A stretch of 64,000 bases of DNA from an uncultured Sutterella sp. (GCA_905197905.1 CAJKAP010000002.1:185480-249479), one strand, 5' to 3'; numbered from the stretch's first letter, positions 16,964-26,005 are shown. Numbers and translations are program-made. The notes: generated from the letters alone by a model not told the origin.

Positions 16964-17778
16964 GTATTGCTGGTGTTGATCCCTCGGGTGGAGCTGGCAT
17001 ACTTGCTGACATTAAGGCTATTAGCGCGTGTGGCGCTTATGCTTGTGGCGTGGTGACGGCGCTCACGGCACAGAATACCGTTGGTGTCAAGGGTATTTAT
17101 CCAATTCCACCATCTTTCGTGAAAGAGCAGTTAGACGCGCTTTTTGAAGATGTGACAATTCACTCTGTGAAAATTGGTATGCTTGACAACGCTGAGCTGA
17201 TTGAAGTTGTTGCCACAACGCTTGAGAAATATCGCCCTAAAGTTATAGTTCTTGACCCTGTGATGGTTGCTAAGAGTGGAGATCGTTTATTGGCCGTTGA
17301 AGCCATTAGCGCTCTTCGCGAACGTCTGCTTCCCCTCGTCACGATGATTACACCGAATCTCCCTGAAGCGCTTGCTCTTCTTGATCAACCTCAGCGTGCT
17401 CTGAGTGAAGAAGAGTTCCCTGCGATCGCAGCAGACCTTTGGAAGATGATGAAAAGGCGTGATGCTTGGGTTTATCTTAAAGGTGGTCATTTAGGAGGAA
17501 GCGAGTCCCCAGATATGCTCTTTAACGGTTATGTGACCGTGCGTTTAGAAGGGGAGCGACTTCAGACGAAAAATGATCACGGTACAGGATGCACGTTGTC
17601 TTCTGCGCTAGCCGCGCTACTTCCTCATCACGATGTGATTGAAGGCTGCAGATTGGCCAAGAGCTATCTCACCGAGGCATTACGCCATGCCGATGAGCTC
17701 AATGTGGGAGAAGGGCACGGACCGACGAATCATTTCTGGCAAATTTCACCTTACCAGGGACACGAAAAAGACAAATAA
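16924..17778 (+). CDS. thiD: Hydroxymethylpyrimidine/phosphomethylpyrimidine kinase
   Basis: Ribokinase-fold kinase phosphorylating HMP and HMP-phosphate for thiamin synthesis and salvage. 284 residues. The opening VVSIAGVDPSGGAGILADIK is the ThiD signature; KIGMLDN, DPVMVAKSGDRL and the anion-hole NDHGTGCTLSSALAA follow. The start at 16924 lies 40 bases inside waaA but has an excellent Shine-Dalgarno (GGAGG, four bases before the ATG), so the long overlap is accepted. Its residence at the end of an LPS operon looks like positional rather than functional linkage. No thi-box riboswitch is visible upstream, as expected for an internal gene. Confidence 0.95.
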   Translation: MEQGAKEQKINVVSIAGVDPSGGAGILADIKAISACGAYACGVVTALTAQNTVGVKGIYPIPPSFVKEQLDALFEDVTIHSVKIGMLDNAELIEVVATTLEKYRPKVIVLDPVMVAKSGDRLLAVEAISALRERLLPLVTMITPNLPEALALLDQPQRALSEEEFPAIAADLWKMMKRRDAWVYLKGGHLGGSESPDMLFNGYVTVRLEGERLQTKNDHGTGCTLSSALAALLPHHDVIEGCRLAKSYLTEALRHADELNVGEGHGPTNHFWQISPYQGHEKDK

Positions 17779-17811
17779 CCTAGCAAAATGTTAAAAAATA
17801 TGTCAAATCCA

Positions 17812-17840
17812 TTGACGAAAGAGAAAGAGTTTGGCATAAT
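17812..17840 (+). promoter_or_regulatory. Sigma-70 promoter of the tRNA gene
   Basis: TTGACG (17812-17817) and CATAAT (17835-17840) are separated by exactly 17 bases, each one mismatch from the sigma-70 consensus. Predicted initiation is near 17847, about 15 bases before the mature tRNA 5' end at 17862. This is the clearest promoter in the window. Confidence 0.85.
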
Positions 17841-17861
17841 CTTCTTCTCTTTGTGAATGAA

Positions 17862-17938
17862 GGCGCATTAGCTCAGTCGGTTAGAGCAGAGGAATCATAA
17901 TCCTTGTGTCCGCGGTTCGAATCCGTGATGCGCCACCA
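17862..17938 (+). tRNA. tRNA with CAU anticodon (probably tRNA-Met)
   Basis: 77-base cloverleaf including an encoded CCA. The acceptor stem GGCGCAT/ATGCGCC pairs perfectly and the discriminator base is A. The D arm contains AGCTCAGTCGGTTAGAGC. The anticodon stem GAGGA/TCCTT encloses loop ATCATAA with CAT at 17896-17898, and GGTTCGAATCC forms the T loop. It lacks the initiator features (unpaired 1-72, three G-C pairs in the anticodon stem). CAU can be elongator Met or lysidine-modified Ile2; Met is favoured by overall resemblance, and a tRNA-class predictor would decide. It is a stand-alone transcription unit with its own promoter and terminator. Confidence 0.9.
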
Positions 17939-17990
17939 TAGCCCATTGAACAAGTTAGGGCATATTCATGAAGGTCCTTTCTTAGAAATT

Positions 17991-18016
17991 CCACGTTTTA
18001 TGACGTGGTTTTTTTT
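17991..18016 (+). terminator. Intrinsic terminator of the tRNA gene
   Basis: CCACGT (17991-17996) pairs with ACGTGG (18003-18008) over a six-base loop, followed at once by eight T residues (18009-18016). A classic Rho-independent terminator, 52 bases after the tRNA 3' end. Confidence 0.9.
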
Positions 18017-18254
18017 GCCTTAAAAAAGCTGGTTTTGACCGTTCCCCTCTTTTCCCTCACTTTTTAGTCATACTTCGTTTCTATTTTTCTTCTCTAACAT
18101 CTTCGTCCAGAGCGATTCTTGAATTACGTTGTCGTTTTTTATGGTTAGCTAAGCGAGTCCTCGTACAATGCTCATTAATGAATGAGGCGCTGCGTAACAT
18201 TTTCTGTTAAACAGAGTCCTTGCTAGAACAAAGTTTTTTGCTCTCTTACAGACT
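18017..18254. other. Leader/intergenic region upstream of ybhG
   Basis: This non-coding stretch should carry the exporter promoter. TACAAT (18164-18169) is a possible -10 without a good -35. CTCATTAATGAATGAG (18171-18186) has perfect six-base arms CTCATT/AATGAG and overlaps the expected start region, so it could be an operator. In E. coli the homologous ybh operon is controlled by the TetR-family CecR, but no regulator gene is nearby here. Nothing else is seen. Confidence 0.4.
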
Positions 18255-19265
18255 ATGAAAAAAATTCTCATTGTCGTTGTTATTCTTGCCGTCGTCGTTG
18301 CATTAGGGGCTTTTTGGTACTACGGTCGTAGCAGTGAAACTCCTTCTACGCTTACACTGTACGGTAATGTCGACATTCGTCAAGTCTCTCTCGCCTTTGA
18401 AGGTAACGGCCGTCTTCCCTCAGTGAAAGCAGAAGAGGGTGATCAGATAAAGGCTGGTCAAATTCTGGCCCAATTGGATACGACAACGCTTGAATGGCAG
18501 AAAAAAGAAGTAGAGGCTCGGTTAGACGCTCAAAATGAGACGTTACGCAAATTGCGCAACGGTGCTCGCCCTCAAGAAATTGCTCAAGCAAAGAGCCGTG
18601 TTGTCGCTTCGCAAGCTGAAGAAAAGCGGGCCGAACAAGATTGGCACCGCCTCACTCGTCTTTCTAAAAATACACATGGCCAGGCAGTGAGCACTCAAGA
18701 CTTAGATTTAGCGAAGAGTACTTGGGAGGTTACTAAAGCGAAAGTAGCGGAAGTACAAGAAGCACTTCGCTTGATGGAGGAAGGGAGTCGAGCAGAAGAC
18801 ATTGCCGTCGCGCAAGCTCAAATGCGTGCATTAGAGGCACAATCAGCTCTGCTGAAGCACTAAATCGAAGAAGGGACGCTCAAGGCGCCAGTTGATGCAG
18901 TTATCCGCTCTCGTTTGTTAGAGCCAGGGGATATAGCAACTCCGCAAAAACCCGTTTTTACTCTTGCTTTGACAACGCCCAAGTGGGTTCGTGTTTATGT
19001 GAATGAAACGGATTTAGGACGCATCAAGTCCGGAATGATTGCTGACATCTACACCGATACGAACCCTCAAAAGGCTATAGCAGGAAGTATCGGCTACATT
19101 TCTTCAGTGGCAGAATTCACTCCAAAAACAGTTCAGACTGAAGACCTCAGGACTAGCTTGGTCTACGAGGTCCGTGTAGTTGTTCAGGACGATGGCGACG
19201 CTTTGCGACTGGGGCAGCCCGTGACCGTAAAGTTCCCAGAGACTCTGAGGAACGAAGAAAAATAA
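18255..19265 (+). pseudogene. ybhG: HlyD-type membrane fusion protein YbhG, interrupted by one stop codon
   Basis: Periplasmic adaptor of a YbhGFSR-type ABC exporter. Reading through gives 335 residues plus one internal stop, the full family length. Residues 1-202 (18255-18860) include a signal anchor (about 4-24), the lipoyl-like strand LTLYGNVDIRQVSLAF, EEGDQIKAGQILAQLD and a coiled-coil hairpin. A TAA at 18861-18863 interrupts, then the same frame resumes with GTLKAPVDAVIRSRLLEPG and the conserved AEFTPKTVQTEDLRTSLVY. No base is gained or lost, so this is a pure nonsense change, explained by one CAA-to-TAA step. A TTG restart at 18915 is possible but would give only the C-terminal part. 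Either exporter function is lost, the stop is read through, or the base is a sequencing error. Confidence 0.85.
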
Positions 19266-19293
19266 GTGAGATAGAGGCGCGGAGACCAGAATC

Positions 19294-21072
19294 ATGAACG
19301 AAGCGTTTGATGCAGGTATGGCTGTAAGCGCAATCGGCCTTCGGAAAACCTTCCCCTCTTTAGTGGGAGGAGAGCTTCGTGCGCTCAATGATATCTCGCT
19401 TAACATTCGCCTCGGAGAGCTCACAGCTCTTGTAGGACCCGATGGTGCAGGAAAAACTACGTTCATGCGTATGGTGGCAGGATTATTGCCTGCTAATTCT
19501 GGGAGCCTTGTTGTGCTTGGTGAAGATGTTCTTCGCCATCCTCAGAAAGTCCAAGATCGTATCAGCTACATGCCCCAGAGATTTGGACTTTATGAAGATT
19601 TGAGTATTCAAGAAAATTTGGATCTCTACGCTGACTTACACGGTGTACCAGACGAGGTGCGTCGTCAACGCTTTGCGCGTTTACTTGCCATGACCGATTT
19701 GACGAATTTCGCATTTCGCACGGCAGGAAATCTTTCGGGCGGGATGAAGCAAAAGTTAGGTTTGGCATGCACGTTGGTCAGACTTCCCGATTTACTCCTC
19801 TTGGACGAGCCTAGCGTAGGAGTGGATCCCCTTTCTAGGCGCGATTTATGGCGCATCGTGATGCAGTTGGTGCGCGAAGAACAATTAAGCGTTGTGGTAA
19901 GTACTGCATATATGGATGAAGCAGAGCAGTGCGCCAACGTTTTTGTGATGCATGAAGGAAATCTACTCGCTAGTGGCTCGCCCGCTACACTTCGAAAGAG
20001 AGCGGAAGGCTTGACATTTAGCGTGAAACCGGATCCAAGTGTCCCTGCTCGTCAAATCCAAGCCAAGCTTTTAGATGCTTCAGATCGTATCATTGATGCG
20101 GTTCCACGCTCTGGCGGCGTGAACTTTATCCAGAGTCTGGGCGCCACAGTAAGCGATCTTCAGAAACTAGTGGAAGGTTCAAAGTTAAAACCTCGTGAAG
20201 CCACCTTTGAAGATGCTTTTATGATGACCCTTGCCTCGCAGAAGGAGCGTCGAATCACTTCCCTTGCAAATAACCTTGAGAAGGTGAGTGGTACTCAAAC
20301 AGAGAGTATAGAGACCGCCATTCGTGTAGAAAATCTTGTGCGTAAGTTTGGCACCTTTACTGCGGTTGCAAGCACCTCCTTTTCTGTTTCTCGTGGAGAA
20401 ATTTTTGGCCTATTGGGACCCAACGGCGCCGGGAAAACGACGACATTTCGTATGCTCTGCGGGTTGCTTCCCGCAACGAGTGGGGTCCTAGAAGTTGCAG
20501 GTATGAATTTACGCACTGCACGCGCGCAGGCTCGCTTGCGAATTGGCTATGTTTCTCAAAAATTTGCATTATACGGCAATCTTTCGGTACGCGAAAACCT
20601 AGCCTTTTTTGGCGGTGCTTATGGACTTCGAGGAAAAAAACTCAAAGATCGCATGGCAGAAGTGATGGAGCAATTCGGACTCACTCCCGCTGCAAAAAGT
20701 GGGCTTCTGCCAGGGGGCTATAAACAGCGCCTGGCAATGGCTGTTGCCTTGATTCATGAACCTGAAATTCTCTTTTTGGACGAACCCACGAGTGGTATTG
20801 ACCCGGTGGCACGACGAGCTTTTTGGCGCACGATTACCGCGCTAGCTCAGACTGGGGTAACGGTGGTGATCACGACACACTTTATGGAAGAGGCTGAGTA
20901 TTGCGATCGCATTGCTATTCAAGATGCTGGCAAGATGCTTGCTCTGGGCACGCCAGAGGAGGTTCGTAAGAGTTGCGGTAGCGATGAAGACATCAATATG
21001 GATGATGCCTTTATTGCGATTGTTGAGCGGGCAAGATCCATGGAATCCAACCTGCAAGGAGAGCTACGATGA
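19294..21072 (+). CDS. ybhF: ABC exporter ATPase with two nucleotide-binding domains (YbhF-like)
   Basis: Tandem ATPase of an ABC-2 exporter, 592 residues (E. coli YbhF is 578). Domain 1 (about 6-225) has Walker A GPDGAGKTTF, signature LSGGMKQKLGLA and Walker B LLLLDEPSVGVDP. Domain 2 (about 345-560) has Walker A GPNGAGKTTTF, a degenerate signature LPGGYKQRLAMA and ILFLDEPTSGIDP. The Asp in the first Walker A is shared with the E. coli homologue as I recall it. It lies 28 bases after the interrupted ybhG and overlaps ybhS by four bases. In E. coli the system is linked to drug and cation export. It is intact here although its adaptor is broken. Confidence 0.93.
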   Translation: MNEAFDAGMAVSAIGLRKTFPSLVGGELRALNDISLNIRLGELTALVGPDGAGKTTFMRMVAGLLPANSGSLVVLGEDVLRHPQKVQDRISYMPQRFGLYEDLSIQENLDLYADLHGVPDEVRRQRFARLLAMTDLTNFAFRTAGNLSGGMKQKLGLACTLVRLPDLLLLDEPSVGVDPLSRRDLWRIVMQLVREEQLSVVVSTAYMDEAEQCANVFVMHEGNLLASGSPATLRKRAEGLTFSVKPDPSVPARQIQAKLLDASDRIIDAVPRSGGVNFIQSLGATVSDLQKLVEGSKLKPREATFEDAFMMTLASQKERRITSLANNLEKVSGTQTESIETAIRVENLVRKFGTFTAVASTSFSVSRGEIFGLLGPNGAGKTTTFRMLCGLLPATSGVLEVAGMNLRTARAQARLRIGYVSQKFALYGNLSVRENLAFFGGAYGLRGKKLKDRMAEVMEQFGLTPAAKSGLLPGGYKQRLAMAVALIHEPEILFLDEPTSGIDPVARRAFWRTITALAQTGVTVVITTHFMEEAEYCDRIAIQDAGKMLALGTPEEVRKSCGSDEDINMDDAFIAIVERARSMESNLQGELR

Positions 21073-22220
21073 GTACTCCAACTATTGGTTGGTCAAGGCG
21101 TTTTTGGGCTCTTTTGAAAAAAGAAACTCGCCAATTGTGGAGAGATAGAAGCAATCTTGCAGTGGGCTTTTTGCTACCAATTATTTTGATTTTGTTATTT
21201 GGCTATGGTCTTTCGCTAGACGTCAAGAATGCACCAATAGCAGTTGTCCTTGAGGATCATTCTCCAGCGGCAGAATCCGTGATGAGCGCCCTAAAAGGCT
21301 CGGAATATCTGGCCCCTCAAGGCATAGACGCTATGGCTGAGGCAGAGACGCTAATGCGGAAGAAAAAAGTTCGGGCCATTGTACGTGTACCTGTGGATTT
21401 TTCTCGCCGATTGAGCACTCAGGATGCGCACATCCAAGTCCTTTTAGATGGGGTAGATGCTCTTTCAGCAAGAATTATTGAAGGGTATATCCAAGGTGCT
21501 ATCAGCTCACGGGGACTCAAAAGTCAGGATCGTGTAGCGGTGAGCGCCTCGCATTCAATAGGTACAGGAGTAGGGGTTGTCACCGTGAGTTCAAGAATGT
21601 GGTTTAACGAGGCAAGTACGAGTACCTGGTATTTAGTGCCAGGCTTGATTGTTCTTATTTTGACATTGATTGGTGCCTTGCTCACATCAATGGTGATCGC
21701 TCGAGAGTGGGAAAGGGGTACGTTGGAGTCGCTTTTTGTGACGCCAGTGCGTCCTTTCGAGATTGTGATGTCCAAGGTGATACCTTACCTTGTAGTTGGG
21801 TTTACTGACTTGCTAATTTGTCTTTTGGCGGCACGATTCCTTTTTGAAGTACCTATTCGCGGCTCTTTATGGGTGATTCTCCTAGTTTCACTCATCTACC
21901 TTTTGGTATCGCTTTTCCTTGGACTTTGCATTTCGGCTGTTACCCGTAATCAGTTTGAAGCGAGTCAGGGCGCACTGCTTTTGAGCTACCTCCCTGCAGT
22001 GATGTTGTCGGGCTTTATTTTTGACTTGAGAAACATCCCCACGGCAATTCAAATGGTTTGTCAGACGTTACCTGCTACGCACTTTATGGGCTTATTGAAA
22101 ACCCTTTTTTTGACAGGTGATAACTATGAACTGGCGCTCAAGGAAGGGGTGATTTTGTTGAGCTATGCTTTAGCGTTGCTCCTGATCACTTGTTGGCGCA
22201 TGCGTAAGAGCTTGAAGTAA
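21069..22220 (+). CDS. ybhS: ABC-2 type permease YbhS-like
   Basis: Integral membrane subunit of the exporter, 383 residues with the ABC-2 layout. One transmembrane segment is near the N terminus (about 28-47), followed by a large periplasmic domain (about 50-175) and five C-terminal segments (about 185-370). The motif VIAREWERGTLESLFVTPV just after the second segment is the ABC-2 signature coupling region. The sequence LWRDRSNLAVGFLLPIILIL in the first segment is family-typical. ATGA overlap with ybhF implies coupled translation. It pairs with ybhR as a heterodimer. No frame damage is seen. Confidence 0.92.
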   Translation: MSTPTIGWSRRFWALLKKETRQLWRDRSNLAVGFLLPIILILLFGYGLSLDVKNAPIAVVLEDHSPAAESVMSALKGSEYLAPQGIDAMAEAETLMRKKKVRAIVRVPVDFSRRLSTQDAHIQVLLDGVDALSARIIEGYIQGAISSRGLKSQDRVAVSASHSIGTGVGVVTVSSRMWFNEASTSTWYLVPGLIVLILTLIGALLTSMVIAREWERGTLESLFVTPVRPFEIVMSKVIPYLVVGFTDLLICLLAARFLFEVPIRGSLWVILLVSLIYLLVSLFLGLCISAVTRNQFEASQGALLLSYLPAVMLSGFIFDLRNIPTAIQMVCQTLPATHFMGLLKTLFLTGDNYELALKEGVILLSYALALLLITCWRMRKSLK

Positions 22221-22231
22221 GGGAGCTCAAA

Positions 22232-23344
22232 ATGGCTTGGCACCTTTATCTCTCTCAACTTTGGGCTCTACTGAAAAAAGAATTGCTCGCTATTTTGAAG
22301 GATCCCTCTTCAAGGGCGATTCTGTTTGCTCCTGCGATGATTCAATCTTTTCTCTTTGGCTATGCAGCCACTTACGATTTGCACCATGTGCCATTCGCAG
22401 TTTTGGATCAGAGTCAAAGTGTAGCATCTCGATCGCTGATGGCCCGAGTGGAAGGGGCTGGCGTTTTTTATCGTGTGGCAACGCTTACTTCCAGCTCACA
22501 AATTGCTCAGGAAATCGACACCAGTCATGCGCTTGTTGTGATATTCATCCCCTCGGACTTTGAATCTCGACTATCTTCGGGAGACGAGGCGCCCGTGCAA
22601 TTGATTCTGGATAGCCGCAATTCCAGTACAGCGGGATTGGCAGTTAACTATCTGGGCTCTATTGTAGAGGCATTCAATCAGGAAAGAGGCGCAACGGTTT
22701 CTAGCCTTACTATTGAAAGGCGAGCGTGGTTTAACCCTAATTTGGAATCTCGTTGGTTCTTGATGCCAGGATTAATGGCGACGCTCAGCATGATTCAGAC
22801 GCTTCTACTCGCTGCGCTTTCTGTAGCGCGTGAACGCGAACAAGGGACATTCGATCAACTTCAGGTGACTCCTCTCACCCCGACTCAGATCTTGATTGGT
22901 AAAGCTTTACCTGCTGTAGGGGTGGGGTTGATGCAATCAACGATTATTTTCCTTGTGGTGCGCTTTTGGTTTGAAGTTCCTATGAACGGATCTTTATTGC
23001 TGATGTACGCTTCGCTGACTCTCTTTACTGTGGCCTCGGTCGGTATTGGTCTTTCTATTTCGGCTTTCGCACTCACAATGCAGCAGGCGATGCTCTATGC
23101 ATTTCTCTTTATCATGCCGATGATGCTTCTATCTGGGCTTTTGACTCCGATTGAGAACATGCTTCCCGCGCTTCAATGGCTTACCACGATTAATCCCTTG
23201 CGTTTTGGGTTGAGTATTGTGCGTCGCATTTACTTAGAAGGGGCAGGGTGTACCGAGATTGCTATGGATTGTGTCCCTCTTTTTACCATGATGGCAGTGA
23301 CTTTACCTTTGGCGACTTGGCTTTTCAGAAATCGCCTTTCTTAA
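22232..23344 (+). CDS. ybhR: ABC-2 type permease YbhR-like
   Basis: Second membrane subunit, 370 residues, paralogous to the preceding gene: N-terminal segment (about 27-46), extracytoplasmic domain, then five segments. The coupling motif is SVAREREQGTFDQLQVTPLTP, shown here as the ABC-2 signature region following the second membrane helix. LLSGLLTPIENMLPALQWLT near the end matches the periplasmic re-entrant helix of YhhJ/YbhR proteins. It starts 11 bases after ybhS. No clear terminator follows; miaB begins about 300 bases on with promoters of its own. Confidence 0.92.
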   Translation: MAWHLYLSQLWALLKKELLAILKDPSSRAILFAPAMIQSFLFGYAATYDLHHVPFAVLDQSQSVASRSLMARVEGAGVFYRVATLTSSSQIAQEIDTSHALVVIFIPSDFESRLSSGDEAPVQLILDSRNSSTAGLAVNYLGSIVEAFNQERGATVSSLTIERRAWFNPNLESRWFLMPGLMATLSMIQTLLLAALSVAREREQGTFDQLQVTPLTPTQILIGKALPAVGVGLMQSTIIFLVVRFWFEVPMNGSLLLMYASLTLFTVASVGIGLSISAFALTMQQAMLYAFLFIMPMMLLSGLLTPIENMLPALQWLTTINPLRFGLSIVRRIYLEGAGCTEIAMDCVPLFTMMAVTLPLATWLFRNRLS

Positions 23345-23643
23345 GGGCATTACATTCGCGGAAAAGTGAAAATCTTTTTCGTAGAAACAAAGGCTTAAGG
23401 TGGGGTTTGTTATACTGAGAAACTTACGAAAATTTCTCGCAGAGCAGGAGCAAAGCGCTGAAGCTCTTGATTGTCCGTACTATAATCGCTGACGCAAAGT
23501 TGCTCGCCCCTGAGCAAAAAGTTTCCCCCTTGCGAAGACGCCCTATCCCTCTTATCGCCCGGTGCGAAGAGTTTTAGCGACAGCACACCGATGAGCGCGT
23601 TCTGGACGTCTGTGTTATTTATCTACTATTTTCTGACAGAACT
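23345..23643 (+). promoter_or_regulatory. miaB upstream region with two candidate promoters and a structured leader
   Basis: 299 bases without a gene. An extended -10, TGTTATACT (23408-23416), and a perfect TATAAT (23481-23486) are the best promoter elements; neither has a good -35. The resulting leader of 150 to 220 bases contains small hairpins: GAGAAA/TTTCTC (23417-23438), AGAGC...GCTCT (about 23441-23467) and TTGCTC-GCCCCT-GAGCAA (23500-23517). TGCGAAGA occurs twice (near 23534 and 23563). No known RNA family was recognised. Confidence 0.45.
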
Positions 23644-24972
23644 GTGACAACGAAGAAAATGTATCTGCGCAGCTTTGGCTGCCAAATGAATGATTACGAT
23701 ACTGCCCGTATTTCTGATTTGCTCTCCAAAAAGATGGGCTATGAAAGAACGAATGACCTTTCTCAGGCTGATTTGGTCGTGATGAACACCTGCTCGATCC
23801 GTGAGAAGTCCCAAGAAAAAACGTTCTCAGACCTAGGCCGTATTCGTGACATGAAAAAAGAACGCCCCGGTCTGATGATTGCTGTTGGTGGTTGCGTGGC
23901 GAGTCAGGAAGGCGAAAATGTGGTGAAGCGCGCGCCGTATGTTGACGTAGTTTTTGGACCGCAAACCTTGCATCGCCTACCTGAAATGCTTCAAAAGCGA
24001 GTTGAAACGAATACCCCTCAGGTGGACGTGAGTTTTCCAGAAATTGAAAAGTTCGATCACCTTCCGGCTCCGAAGGCCGATGGTGCAGCCGCCTTTGTGT
24101 CCATCATGGAAGGGTGCTCGAAATATTGTTCCTACTGCGTGGTTCCTTATACACGCGGAGAAGAAATTTCGCGCCCCTTGGTGGATGTGTTGCTTGAGGT
24201 CGCTCAGTTGGCTGATCAGGGCGTGAAGGAAGTGACTCTCCTGGGGCAGAACGTGAACGCTTATCTCGGTGCAGGCCCCGATGGCAATCCTGTGGACTTC
24301 GCTGTGTTGCTCGACTATGTCTCCGAAATTGAAGGCATTGAACGTATTCGTTACACGACGAACCATCCGCGAGAATTTTCTCAGCGTTTAATTGATGCCT
24401 ATGCGCGCTTACCAAAACTCGTCAACCATGTGCACTTGCCAGTGCAAGCTGGCTCTGACCGCGTTTTGGCCGCGATGAAACGTGGCTACACGGTCTTGGA
24501 ATACAAGTCGATCATTCGTCGTTTGCGTGCTGTGCGTCCAGATATCGCCGTCGCCACTGACTTCATCGTGGGTTTCCCCGGTGAGACCGAAACAGATTTT
24601 GAAGAAACAATGAAATTGATCGAAGAGATTGGTTTCGATGCGAGTTTTTCCTTCGTGTTTAGCCCGCGCCCTGGTACGCCCGCGGCTCGTATGGTAGATG
24701 ATACCCCTTACGAGGTGAAGTCCGCTCGTTTACAGCGTTTGCAGGCAGCGATTGATGCTAACGCGACGCGTATCAGCGAAGCGATGTTGGGAACTGAACA
24801 GCGCGTATTGGTTTTGGGACCAGCTCGTCGTGGTGAGGGCTTTATGATGGCTCGTACTGACAATAACCGTATCGTGAATTTCCCTGGAGAAGAATCTCTT
24901 AAGGACCAGATGGTGAAGGTTCGCATTACGAAAGTGAATACCCATACTCTGGGCGGAGAACTTGTCGCGTAA
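23644..24972 (+). CDS. miaB: tRNA-2-methylthio-N6-dimethylallyladenosine synthase MiaB
   Basis: Radical-SAM methylthiotransferase that converts i6A37 to ms2i6A37 in tRNAs reading UNN codons. 442 residues. The N-terminal UPF0004 domain binds the auxiliary 4Fe-4S cluster through Cys13 (FGCQMN), Cys50 (MNTCSIR) and Cys84 (GGC). The radical-SAM cluster is Cys158, Cys162 and Cys165 (GCSKYCSYC). A TRAM domain closes the protein. The GTG at 23644 gives the family start MTTKKMYLRSFGCQMN; an ATG at 23659 is an alternative losing five residues. It leads the conserved cluster miaB-phoH-ybeY-corC-lnt known from many proteobacteria. Confidence 0.96.
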   Translation: MTTKKMYLRSFGCQMNDYDTARISDLLSKKMGYERTNDLSQADLVVMNTCSIREKSQEKTFSDLGRIRDMKKERPGLMIAVGGCVASQEGENVVKRAPYVDVVFGPQTLHRLPEMLQKRVETNTPQVDVSFPEIEKFDHLPAPKADGAAAFVSIMEGCSKYCSYCVVPYTRGEEISRPLVDVLLEVAQLADQGVKEVTLLGQNVNAYLGAGPDGNPVDFAVLLDYVSEIEGIERIRYTTNHPREFSQRLIDAYARLPKLVNHVHLPVQAGSDRVLAAMKRGYTVLEYKSIIRRLRAVRPDIAVATDFIVGFPGETETDFEETMKLIEEIGFDASFSFVFSPRPGTPAARMVDDTPYEVKSARLQRLQAAIDANATRISEAMLGTEQRVLVLGPARRGEGFMMARTDNNRIVNFPGEESLKDQMVKVRITKVNTHTLGGELVA

Positions 24973-25006
24973 ACTTTCACACTCAGAGGAAGAAAATAAA
25001 GAGAAG

Positions 25007-26005
25007 ATGACGAAAGACAAAACTAAAAACACAATGTCCCTCTCGCTTGATGCGAGCAACACAGCCCTCGCTTCCTTATGTGGGCCAACTGACCAGAATA
25101 TTCGCGCGCTTGCCTCTCAGTTGGGCATTGAAATTCGCCGCCGTGGGAGTGTATTTAGTCTCACGGGCGAAAAATTCAAAATTGAGCAAGGTGCCTCGAA
25201 TCTTGAAACTCTCTTACGTCAGGTTGAAAAGACAGGAAAGGCACTGGATGTGACTGATGTCCAGTGGCTTTTTGTGGGGCAAGGTGATCGTAGAGCACGT
25301 CACTCTCTATCCGAAGAGGATGATGGTCGGGGAACTGTTGACTTGAAAACGCGTCGTCGTGACTTGCAGGGACGCACCACCAACCAGCGTCTTTACTTGA
25401 ACGCCATTTTGAGCCACGACATCAGCTTTGGGATTGGACCCGCTGGTACAGGAAAGACCTATTTGGCTGTTGCTACGGCAGTGGACGCATTTGAGCGTGG
25501 AAGCGTTGAGCGTATTGTTTTGACGCGTCCTGCTGTTGAAGCAGGGGAGCGCTTAGGCTTTTTGCCTGGGGATTTGACTCAAAAAGTGGACCCGTATTTA
25601 CGTCCGCTCTACGATGCTCTTTTTGATTTAATGGGCTTTGAGAAGTCGCAACGCTTGATGGAGCGCCAATTAATTGAAGTTGCCCCTCTTGCCTATATGC
25701 GTGGTCGCACTTTGAACAATGCCTTTATCATTTTGGACGAAGCCCAGAATACGACGCCAGAACAAATGAAAATGTTCTTGACCCGTATCGGCTTTGGCTC
25801 CAAGGCGGTCATTACAGGGGATATCACCCAGATTGACTTACCCAAGGGAATCCCTAGCGGTCTTAAGCATGCTGCAAAAATTCTTGAGAATGTCCGCGGG
25901 ATCTCCATTACTCGCTTCACTGCTGCTGACGTAGTACGCCACCCGTTGGTTGCACGCATCGTGCAGGCTTATGAAGCACAAGAAAACGCCAAGACTCAAG
26001 GTTAA
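25007..26005 (+). CDS. ybeZ: PhoH-like ATPase (YbeZ)
   Basis: Cytoplasmic P-loop protein, 332 residues from the ATG at 25007; PhoH/YbeZ proteins have RNA-unwinding-type ATPase activity and act with YbeY in rRNA maturation. Walker A is GPAGTGKT (about residues 144-151), Walker B IILDEAQN, followed by TGDITQIDLP and the arginine-finger region. The N-terminal 100 residues form the small PhoH accessory domain. A TTG at 24962 inside miaB would add 15 residues of low quality and is rejected; ATG 25034 is a further alternative. ybeY starts 11 bases after the stop. Confidence 0.93.
   Translation: MTKDKTKNTMSLSLDASNTALASLCGPTDQNIRALASQLGIEIRRRGSVFSLTGEKFKIEQGASNLETLLRQVEKTGKALDVTDVQWLFVGQGDRRARHSLSEEDDGRGTVDLKTRRRDLQGRTTNQRLYLNAILSHDISFGIGPAGTGKTYLAVATAVDAFERGSVERIVLTRPAVEAGERLGFLPGDLTQKVDPYLRPLYDALFDLMGFEKSQRLMERQLIEVAPLAYMRGRTLNNAFIILDEAQNTTPEQMKMFLTRIGFGSKAVITGDITQIDLPKGIPSGLKHAAKILENVRGISITRFTAADVVRHPLVARIVQAYEAQENAKTQG

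Noticed and set aside
17862..17938. Initiator tRNA-fMet
   Set aside because: The first base pair of the acceptor stem is formed and the anticodon stem lacks the three G-C pairs of initiators.
18915..19265. C-terminal ybhG fragment as an independent gene from a TTG
   Set aside because: Same frame as the N-terminal part and begins in the middle of a conserved domain, so treated as part of the interrupted gene; a restart remains a minor possibility.
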